Part shown: positions 1 through 5,561 of the stretch, in pieces
Position numbering within the stretch: the first letter of the stretch is position 1
Layout: the number at the start of each line of letters is the position of its first letter
Source of the DNA: Candidatus Margulisiibacteriota bacterium
GTDB taxonomy: Bacteria > Margulisbacteria > Termititenacia > Termititenacales > Termititenacaceae
Reading direction: 5' to 3'
Assembly (NCBI GenBank): GCA_031267055.1
Contig: JAIRZV010000134.1
Span: forward strand, 1-9,174
DNA: 9,174 nucleotides
Notes under the pieces: model-generated
Seen by the model: only the letters and a program-made list of their open reading frames with translations
The model's database searches: none
What the model was told of the DNA's origin: nothing
Made by a program: the position numbers and the translations under genes

Positions 1-3000
1 TACGTGGCGGCGCGCAGTCTGCATCAAAAAGAAACTAAACTCGACGCGGCCAATTATCATTTGATCCTGCTGGTCAAAAACGAGACCGGCTACCGCAATC
101 TGATCAAAATGGTTTCGACAGCCAGCCTCGAAGGTTTTTATTATCGGCCGCGCATCGACTGGGATTTGTTGGAAAAACATCACGAGGGTCTGATCTGCCT
201 GTCCGCCTGCATTGCCGGTGAAGTGCCGGAAATGCTTTTGAACAACCGTTACAATGACGCGCTGGAAACGGCGCGGCGTTATAAAAATCTTTTTGGTGAC
301 GACTATTATCTCGAAACGCAAAATCACGGCATGCCTGAGCAAAAACAGGCGCTGGCCGGACTGCAGGCGATCGCCAAAGAATTAAATATCCCGATCGTCG
401 CTACCAATGACAGTCATTTCACTGACAATGGCGACGCGCTGATCCAAGATATTTTGCTGTGCGTTTCGCAAAACAAATTGCTGACCGACAGCGACCGGCT
501 GAAATCGCATCCCGAAACTTATTACAAAAATCTGGCGGAAATGCAAAAACTTTTTCCCGATAATCCTGAATATTTGGAAAACACTCTACGTATCGCCGAA
601 AAGATCAATTTTGATTTTGACAATAAAACCCAGCACATTCCTAAATTTGCCGTGCCGGAAAACTACGACGAAGCGAGTTATCTGCGCAAACTTGTCGAAG
701 AAGGCATCTGCCGCCGTTACGGGGAAAATTTTTCCGAGGAAGTCAAACAACGTTACGAACATGAACTGGAAGTCATTACCAAAACCGGTTTTTGCGGCTA
801 TTTTTTGATCGTCTCGGATTTTATCAAGTGGGCCAAAGAGCAAAACATCATTATCGGCCCGGGGCGCGGTTCAGCGGCCGGCTCGATAGTTTCTTATGCG
901 CTGGACATCACCACACTCGACCCTTTGCCATACAAATTGCTGTTCGAACGTTTTCTGACCGATCAGCGCATCAATATGCCCGACATCGACATTGACATCT
1001 GCATCCGCCGGCGCGGCGAAGTCATCGACTATATCCGCCAAAAATACGGTCTGGACCGGGTCGCGCAAATCGCCACATTCAGCAAACTGGCAGCCAAAGC
1101 AGCGGTCAAAGATGTGGGACGCGTCAGCAGCGTGTCTTTGACCGAAGTCAACAAGCTCAGCAAAATGTTCAGCAAAAAACCCGGCGTGACGATCGAGGAT
1201 ACACTGCATAAAAGCGACGACTCTAAAAAACAGGATTTTTACAATAAAGATCTGGAAAAACTGTACAACGAAAATCCGGCGGTCAAGCGGCATCTCGACA
1301 TGGCACAGCGGGCGGAAGGTTTTTCGCGCGGCACCGGAATGCATGCTGCCGGCGTGGTGATTTCCGCACTACCGCTGACTGAGATAGTGCCGCTGTACAA
1401 AGACAAAGACGGCGCGATATTGACGCAGTACGCCAAGGACGACATTGACGAGCTAGGCTTGCTGAAAATGGATTTGCTGGGACTGCGCAATCTGACCATG
1501 ATCAATGACTGTCTCGACCTGATCGCCAAAAATCACGGCGTGCGTCCCGATATAGAAAATATTCCGCTCGACGATCCGAAAGTTTTCGCTGTGTTTCAGG
1601 AAGGCAACACCGCCGGTATTTTTCAATGCGAAGAGCCGCACATGACCGGCATGATCCAGCGTTTGCAGCCGACCGCTATTGAGGACATTATCGCGCTGGA
1701 AGCGATGGACCGTCCGGGGCCGATGCAGTTTGTGGATTCTTTTATCCGGCGCAAACACGGCCAGGAAGATGTGTCCTATTACAAATTTGATCAGCAGCTC
1801 AAGCCTTATCTGCAAGAAACTTACGGCCTGATAATTTATCAGGAGCAGGTCATGCAGATCGCGCGGGAAATCGGCGGATTTTCTTTGAGCGAAGCCGACA
1901 CGCTGCGCAAAGCGATGGGCAAGAAAAAACAGGCGATCATGGACAAAATGCGGGAAAAATTTATCTCCGGCGCGCTGGCCAAAGGTTTTGCCAAAAAAGA
2001 CGCGGAAAACATTTACGACATCTGCGCCAGATTTGCGGAGTATGGTTTCAACAAATCGCACAGCGCGGCTTATTCGATAGTCTCCTACCGCACGGCGTGG
2101 TTGAAAGCTTATTATCCGGTGGAGTTTATGGCTGCGCTGCTCAGCTCTATCGACAAACAAGGAACAATTGCCGGATACATCAACGCCTGTGCCGGCATGA
2201 ACATCGCGGTGCTGCCGCCGGACATCAATGAGTCCGATATCAATTTCACGCCGGTCAAAGGTACTATCCGTTTTGGTTTGAGCGCAATCAAAAACTTCGG
2301 TGCGGCGGCGGCGGAGACTATCGCCGGCGAGCGCGCGCGGAATGGCGTCTTTGCTTCGTTCACCGATTTTTGCGCGCGGGTAGACAACAAAATCCTGAAC
2401 AAACGCTCGATCGAAGCGCTGATCCACGCGGGCGCGCTGGACACTTTTGGCCAGCGCAAAGCCATGCTGGAAGGCTACGCCAAAATTCTCAGTCATGTGA
2501 TCGGTCAGAAAAACGATCAGGCCAGCGGACAGTTTTCGCTTTTTGGCGCGCCGGATTTTAAAAACAGTCCGGACAACTGGCCGCTCGTACCGGAATATCC
2601 GCCGGCGGAAAAACTTCGGCTGGAAAAAGACGCGCTCGGCGTGTACGTATCCGACCATCCGCTCAAACACATCGGTGAGATCAAACGTTTTGGTTGTCTG
2701 ACAATTCAGGAGGCCGGTGAAAAGCCGCTGGACTCCGAAGTCAAAATTGTCGGCATTTTAAAAAACATTGCGCAAAAACGCACCAAAAAAGGTGACTCGA
2801 TGGCCAGCGGTGAGCTGGAAGACCTGACCGGCAGCGTCGAGCTGGTGTGTTTTCCCCGAGCTTATGAAAATCTGGGTAGTATTTTCGTCGATGATGCTAT
2901 TGTCATAGTCAGCGGCACCTTGCTGCAGGGGCGCGATGAGGAGAGTTTCCAGCTCTCGGTACGCGACGTGCAGCCGATCCAAAACTCCGGCAATCAGGCT

Positions 3001-3222
3001 CTCAGCCACAATTTTTATATCAACATCGAAACAGTGCAGAATAAATCCACCATGGCCGAATTAAAATCCGTGATCAAAATGTTTCGCGGCGGCACGCCGG
3101 TCATTTTGCAGGACGGCCGGAAGAATCTGCGTCTGCCCGCGGATTTCTGCATAGACCCAAATGTGGATTTCAAACAAAAAGTCGACGCTATTGTCGGCAA
3201 CGGGAACAGCTGGATAAATTAG
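1..3222 (+). CDS. dnaE: DNA polymerase III alpha subunit, 5'-truncated by the window edge
   Basis: This is the replicative polymerase subunit that catalyses chromosome synthesis in the Pol III holoenzyme. The reading frame is open from base 1, so the GTG at 4 is not a true start. By comparison with the E. coli spacing of the catalytic aspartates, about 70 N-terminal residues are missing. Residue numbers count from codon 4. The remaining PHP domain covers roughly the first 200 residues (TNDSHF near 134). The polymerase core includes GPGRGSAAGS, then MPDIDIDI with D327 and D329 matching the first two catalytic Asp, and KMDLLGLRNLT with D490 as the third. YGFNKSHSAAYS marks the conserved fingers region. 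An OB-fold (KIVGILKNIAQK and following) lies near 910-990. The visible 1072 residues plus the missing part fit the usual ~1150-residue DnaE1 length. The TAG stop lies about 30 bp before a perfect palindrome. The family call is very secure. Confidence 0.97.
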   Translation, partial: YVAARSLHQKETKLDAANYHLILLVKNETGYRNLIKMVSTASLEGFYYRPRIDWDLLEKHHEGLICLSACIAGEVPEMLLNNRYNDALETARRYKNLFGDDYYLETQNHGMPEQKQALAGLQAIAKELNIPIVATNDSHFTDNGDALIQDILLCVSQNKLLTDSDRLKSHPETYYKNLAEMQKLFPDNPEYLENTLRIAEKINFDFDNKTQHIPKFAVPENYDEASYLRKLVEEGICRRYGENFSEEVKQRYEHELEVITKTGFCGYFLIVSDFIKWAKEQNIIIGPGRGSAAGSIVSYALDITTLDPLPYKLLFERFLTDQRINMPDIDIDICIRRRGEVIDYIRQKYGLDRVAQIATFSKLAAKAAVKDVGRVSSVSLTEVNKLSKMFSKKPGVTIEDTLHKSDDSKKQDFYNKDLEKLYNENPAVKRHLDMAQRAEGFSRGTGMHAAGVVISALPLTEIVPLYKDKDGAILTQYAKDDIDELGLLKMDLLGLRNLTMINDCLDLIAKNHGVRPDIENIPLDDPKVFAVFQEGNTAGIFQCEEPHMTGMIQRLQPTAIEDIIALEAMDRPGPMQFVDSFIRRKHGQEDVSYYKFDQQLKPYLQETYGLIIYQEQVMQIAREIGGFSLSEADTLRKAMGKKKQAIMDKMREKFISGALAKGFAKKDAENIYDICARFAEYGFNKSHSAAYSIVSYRTAWLKAYYPVEFMAALLSSIDKQGTIAGYINACAGMNIAVLPPDINESDINFTPVKGTIRFGLSAIKNFGAAAAETIAGERARNGVFASFTDFCARVDNKILNKRSIEALIHAGALDTFGQRKAMLEGYAKILSHVIGQKNDQASGQFSLFGAPDFKNSPDNWPLVPEYPPAEKLRLEKDALGVYVSDHPLKHIGEIKRFGCLTIQEAGEKPLDSEVKIVGILKNIAQKRTKKGDSMASGELEDLTGSVELVCFPRAYENLGSIFVDDAIVIVSGTLLQGRDEESFQLSVRDVQPIQNSGNQALSHNFYINIETVQNKSTMAELKSVIKMFRGGTPVILQDGRKNLRLPADFCIDPNVDFKQKVDAIVGNGNSWIN

Positions 3223-3227
3223 GTTAC

Positions 3228-3279
3228 AAAAAACGCCAAAAATTTTGGTATGTAGATGCGTTGCATGCAACGCATCTAC
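3228..3279 (-). terminator. Possible minus-strand terminator of the accessory operon
   Basis: Read on the minus strand, the 28-bp palindrome is followed after 3 nt by a small CCAAAA/TTTTGG palindrome (3236-3248) and then TTTTTT at 3233-3228. The T-tracts lie several bases beyond the strong hairpin, so this is not a textbook intrinsic terminator, but the arrangement fits the end of the minus-strand transcription unit. On the plus strand no T-run follows the hairpin, so dnaE termination here would need another mechanism. Confidence 0.45.
3252..3279. repeat. Perfect 28-bp palindrome between convergent genes
   Basis: The left arm GTAGATGCGTTGCA is followed immediately by its exact reverse complement TGCAACGCATCTAC. 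In RNA it would form a ~12-bp stem with a CATG loop on either strand. It sits between the dnaE stop at 3222 (+) and the stop of the minus-strand gene at 3315, a natural place for bidirectional termination. It could also be a dispersed REP-like palindrome or a protein-binding site. Confidence 0.85.
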
Positions 3280-3314
3280 GACAGTGGGCAAGAATATTTG
3301 CAGAACAGTAGTTT

Positions 3315-3689
3315 TTACCGTTCTACCTGTACATAAAAGTCGCAAGTATCAAAATCCACGAAAACATTTTTGTCTTTTGGCAATTGCGGATATTTGGCGA
3401 ATATCTCATTCCACCATTGCCGCTGCAGATTCATGGCCTCAGCTTTCGCATTGAGAGCCGCGTTCACGAATACCTGCACCTGCTCCGCTGTAACTCCTTG
3501 CTGCAAAGCCGTCGGTCTCGCCGCCTGCTCCGCCACGTTTACGCGGTTATTTATCAGTATCAAACTCTCCACCTCGTCCCTCGTTGCCTTGATGTTCAAG
3601 TCCTCTCTTTGCGGATGCACCTTCCCGCAGATCGGGCAGACCTCCTGTTTCGTTTCTTTTATTCCCTCGTTCTTTGTTTCTTTTGTCAT
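3315..3689 (-). CDS. Small CxxC protein, paralogue of the 97-aa protein in the same locus
   Basis: A 124-aa soluble protein with no signal peptide or membrane segment. Residues 1-35 are charged and contain CPICGKVH (C18, C21, H25), which looks like half of a zinc or metal site. Residues 36-124 align along their length with residues 9-97 of the protein encoded at 5246-5539. Shared features are RDEV/REEI, LINN plus basic residue, A-x-QA, a central helical stretch, a WW pair, and a closing VDFDTCDFYV versus IDFTTNWLYI strand. The start is well supported by AGGAGG 8 nt upstream. The gene lies 357 bp downstream of the radical-SAM gene, behind a block of inverted repeats. The homology to a neighbour within the operon suggests a helper role in the same modification system, possibly the small 'CXXX repeat peptide modification system' type. 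That family link is from memory and the function is inference. Confidence 0.8.
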   Translation of the reverse strand: MTKETKNEGIKETKQEVCPICGKVHPQREDLNIKATRDEVESLILINNRVNVAEQAARPTALQQGVTAEQVQVFVNAALNAKAEAMNLQRQWWNEIFAKYPQLPKDKNVFVDFDTCDFYVQVER

Positions 3690-3697
3690 AATTCTTT

Positions 3698-3703
3698 CCT
3701 CCT
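3698..3703 (-). promoter_or_regulatory. Ribosome binding site AGGAGG
   Basis: A perfect AGGAGG on the minus strand lies 8 nt before the ATG at 3689. It fixes the start of the 124-aa protein and shows the gene is translated independently of the distant upstream gene. Confidence 0.85.
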
Positions 3704-3728
3704 TTTTATTTTTTGTACACCTACCAAC

Positions 3729-3745
3729 GTTTCGCTTCGCGAAAC
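3729..3745. repeat. Short hairpin GTTTCGC-TTC-GCGAAAC
   Basis: A perfect 7-bp inverted repeat with a 3-nt loop, about 40 bp upstream of the 124-aa gene start in minus-strand sense. No T-run follows on either strand, so it is not a convincing terminator. It could be a transcript-stabilising hairpin at the 5' end of a processed mRNA. Confidence 0.6.
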
Positions 3746-3766
3746 ACCCCTCAAATAAAATCTAAC

Positions 3767-3786
3767 AGAGCAAATATTTTCGCTCT
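3767..3786. repeat. Near-palindrome AGAGC...GCTCT with AATATT core
   Basis: AGAGC (3767-3771) pairs with GCTCT (3782-3786) around the AT-rich centre AAATATTTTC. Its arms and centre resemble the outer arms of the 120-bp inverted repeat at 3915-4034 (AGAGCGAATAT and ATATTCGCTCT). It looks like a collapsed or deleted copy of the same element. Confidence 0.55.
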
Positions 3787-3790
3787 ATCT

Positions 3791-3872
3791 GGCGCGGCAA
3801 ATATCTTTACCCTCGCGAACACGGCATAGCACTGTAGGTTACGTTCGCTCCGGGCAAAATATTTGCCGCGCC
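3791..3872. repeat. 82-bp imperfect hairpin, arms of 14 bp perfect
   Basis: GGCGCGGCAAATAT (3791-3804) is the exact reverse complement of ATATTTGCCGCGCC (3859-3872). Further in, CCC (3810-3812) pairs with GGG (3852-3854), and GCGAAC (3815-3820) with GTTCGC (3843-3848). No protein is encoded. Just inside the arms, AATATCTTTACC on the left and GGCAAAATATT on the right recur in reverse orientation in the neighbouring 120-bp repeat. Confidence 0.8.
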
Positions 3873-3914
3873 TAATGCTCTCTCATTCTTGTAATGCCTC
3901 GCTTTGACTTTGCC

Positions 3915-4034
3915 TATTGCAGAGCGAATATTTTGCCGTAAGCGCGTCTGGCTCGAACTTAACAAGGCTACAAAGTAGCCGACGTTAAGTGAGAGGCCAC
4001 CACGCGCGGCGGTAAAGATATTCGCTCTGCAATA
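3915..4034. repeat. 120-bp nested inverted repeat, outer arms 17 bp perfect
   Basis: TATTGCAGAGCGAATAT (3915-3931) is the exact reverse complement of 4018-4034. Nested stems follow: GCGCGT (3942-3947) with ACGCGC (4002-4007), ACTTAAC (3957-3963) with GTTAAGT (3984-3990), and GGCTAC (3966-3971) with GTAGCC (3975-3980), closing on an AAA loop. Single-stranded DNA or RNA would fold into one long rod. It begins 12 bp beyond the radical-SAM stop codon in the direction of transcription. It could be a palindromic insertion, a MITE-like element or a structured intercistronic RNA. Confidence 0.85.
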
Positions 4035-4046
4035 TATCTGCTTCGC

Positions 4047-5246
4047 TTACAAAATAACCATTCCATTATCGTCAAAACTTTTTGTCCCCTCTAACTTGTC
4101 ATACTCTTCCCAGTATCTCCGGCTCCATTTAGATTGAAGCTTGTGCACCTCGCAGATATTCGTCTGCCGGTAAAACTCCCCCTTCTCCGCGAATGCTCCT
4201 CCTATACACCAAGCACAGGCGCTCTCTACATCGCAGGTCAGACATTTTTCGGGAGAGATTTTTTTGCGTGTCTGCTGGCGGACTATTTCAAACCGTTCCT
4301 TGTGATTTAAGCCGTTCCAAACGTCGCCAACATAGAAATCCAATTTTCTGCTATGCATCGTGTTCGGGCTGAATCTGAAACACGGGTATATCTTGCCGTT
4401 TATTGAGAGACACGGCATAGCGCCAGAGCCGCACCAGCCCTTGTCCGGGTCTTTCAGCGGCCCACCTATGCCAAAATTTTTATCGAACATGCTGACATAT
4501 AAATCCGTTCGATGTTCTAAAATATACTCTATGGATTTTTCCATCTCTGTATCCAGTAGATCAAGATCGTTTTGGGTTAAATGCAGATCTTCAAACACAA
4601 AATTAATGTTGACATGCTTCAGGCGCATTTCCTCGTGCAAAAACTTAATAGACTTGTACAGATATGGAATTGTGTCTTTATTACAAGTAGCTTTAGTGGT
4701 AGCGTTATTTATGCCTATCCACTCTAAATACCAATCCCACCATTTCTGTATGTCTTTCATCGTGCCGGAGCCATCTTTCCAGATACGATTGCGGTCATGT
4801 ATCTCCGGGCAGCCGTCCACCGACACGCCTACGCTGAGATTGTCTTTATATTTCATCATGAAGTCTCTTACTTTCGGGTCTTCAAATAATGTCCCGTTGC
4901 TGGAAATTGACGCACGCCAGCGATATGCCCAGCGGTGATTTTTCCGGATAGCCTGATACTGGAAATAATGCAGTATCTTATCCACCAGTTCCGGCACCAT
5001 GAGGGCGTCACCACCGATAAAGTCCAGAATAAGCCCTTGTTGCAATATCCATTCTGTATCGGTACCACGTACATTGATTGGATCATCATCGGTCAGGATA
5101 ATATCTATAAACTTCTGGGCATATTCAAAAGGTAAATCTCCAGGCTTCTTATCTACTTCATAACAGTATTTGCAGCGCAGATTGCAGTCTTCCGTTACCT
5201 GAAAAGTTGTGTCAAACCCGTTGTAGTTTTCAATCGCAGGAATCAT
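4047..5246 (-). CDS. Radical SAM/SPASM peptide-modifying enzyme
   Basis: This 399-aa enzyme is predicted to cleave S-adenosylmethionine at a [4Fe-4S] cluster and to modify a ribosomal peptide in the cytoplasm. The radical-SAM cluster motif is CNLRCKYC (C21, C25, C28). FIGGD at 76-80 is the usual GGE-type SAM-binding position with Asp, and SISSNGTL (113-120) and SVDG (142-145) are typical barrel strands. The C-terminal SPASM domain is clear: C272, C279, C289 in CLSINGKIYPC, then CLTCDVESACAWC (C335, C338, C344, C347) and C365, enough for two auxiliary clusters. The length is normal for SPASM maturases. The start overlaps the preceding TAA as TAATG, with GAGGGTG upstream. The neighbouring 112-Cys protein is the obvious substrate. 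Thioether formation, as in sactipeptides or ranthipeptides, is the likeliest chemistry but is inferred; epimerisation or another Cys modification is possible. Confidence 0.93.
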   Translation of the reverse strand: MIPAIENYNGFDTTFQVTEDCNLRCKYCYEVDKKPGDLPFEYAQKFIDIILTDDDPINVRGTDTEWILQQGLILDFIGGDALMVPELVDKILHYFQYQAIRKNHRWAYRWRASISSNGTLFEDPKVRDFMMKYKDNLSVGVSVDGCPEIHDRNRIWKDGSGTMKDIQKWWDWYLEWIGINNATTKATCNKDTIPYLYKSIKFLHEEMRLKHVNINFVFEDLHLTQNDLDLLDTEMEKSIEYILEHRTDLYVSMFDKNFGIGGPLKDPDKGWCGSGAMPCLSINGKIYPCFRFSPNTMHSRKLDFYVGDVWNGLNHKERFEIVRQQTRKKISPEKCLTCDVESACAWCIGGAFAEKGEFYRQTNICEVHKLQSKWSRRYWEEYDKLEGTKSFDDNGMVIL

Positions 5247-5258
5247 TATTCACCCTCT
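5246..5258 (-). promoter_or_regulatory. TAATG stop-start overlap and ribosome binding site of the radical-SAM gene
   Basis: The TAA of the 97-aa gene shares its final A with the ATG of the radical-SAM gene. GAGGGTG, within the last codons of the upstream gene, serves as ribosome binding site about 7 nt ahead. This geometry indicates translational coupling and near-equal production of the two proteins. Confidence 0.85.
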
Positions 5259-5539
5259 ATATATAACCAGTTTGTAGTAAAGTCTATGTGTAATTTATCC
5301 AAGTGTTCCGGTCCTATACCGTGGCGCATAGCCAATTCCCACCAGAAACCATTTTGCAATGCCTGATAATCCGCTAGAGTAAAGATCGCGTCGCGCACGA
5401 TATTCCCTGCTTCTCGGTCAGCCACATCTATAAATCTTGGATGTAAGGCCTGTTTTGCGCATTTTATTTTATTATTAATCAAATAATAACCATCGATTTC
5501 TTCTCTGCTCAACACGACAGCATCTTTTCGTTGCGGCAT
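5246..5539 (-). CDS. 97-aa helper protein coupled to the radical-SAM gene
   Basis: A small, soluble, probably helical protein without signal peptide. Residues 9-97 are homologous to residues 36-124 of the protein at 3315-3689, sharing LINN, A-x-QA, the WW pair and the final aromatic beta-like segment. It lacks that paralogue's N-terminal CPIC motif and has only one Cys. GAGGAG 7 nt before the ATG supports the start. It lies 22 nt after the precursor gene and overlaps the radical-SAM start by one base. A role as peptide-recognition or scaffold partner of the enzyme is plausible from context. It has no obvious RRE-like signature by eye. The operon position and paralogue make it a real gene, and the function is unproven. 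Confidence 0.85.
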   Translation of the reverse strand: MPQRKDAVVLSREEIDGYYLINNKIKCAKQALHPRFIDVADREAGNIVRDAIFTLADYQALQNGFWWELAMRHGIGPEHLDKLHIDFTTNWLYIEGE

Positions 5540-5546
5540 AGATCAT

Positions 5547-5552
5547 CTCCTC
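5547..5552 (-). promoter_or_regulatory. Ribosome binding site GAGGAG
   Basis: GAGGAG on the minus strand lies 7 nt before the ATG at 5539, in the 22-nt gap after the precursor stop codon. Confidence 0.85.
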
Positions 5553-5561
5553 ATTGGTTTA

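Larger units (their letters stand above)
3690..4046. other. Gene-free gap filled with inverted repeats
   Basis: This 357-bp stretch separates the radical-SAM gene from the downstream small paralogue. I see no convincing coding region on either strand. Its content is one short hairpin, one near-palindrome and two long inverted repeats, together covering most of the gap. The two long repeats share core sequences in opposite orientation: AATATCTTTACC at 3800-3811 with its complement at 4011-4022, and GGCAAAATATT at 3853-3863 with its complement at 3927-3937. TATCTG occurs directly at 3786-3791 and 4035-4040, on either side of the pair, and could be a 6-bp target duplication or chance. Confidence 0.6.

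Noticed and set aside
1453..2670. Long minus-strand open frame of about 405 codons inside dnaE
   Set aside because: It is an antisense shadow of the conserved polymerase frame, with a His/Phe/Arg/Val-rich translation typical of such shadows.
3370..3765. Plus-strand open frames of ~124-131 codons opposite the 124-aa minus-strand gene
   Set aside because: The minus-strand frame has a perfect AGGAGG at good spacing and a paralogue in the same operon; the plus-strand frames have no such support.
3957..3990. attC-like site: ACTTAAC...GTTAAGT fits the RYYYAAC/GTTRRRY integron core boxes
   Set aside because: The folded unit is only 34 bp with 6-bp inner arms and a 3-nt loop, shorter than normal attC sites. 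There is no second copy, no cassette arrangement and no integrase in the window; it is better explained as the centre of the 120-bp inverted repeat.
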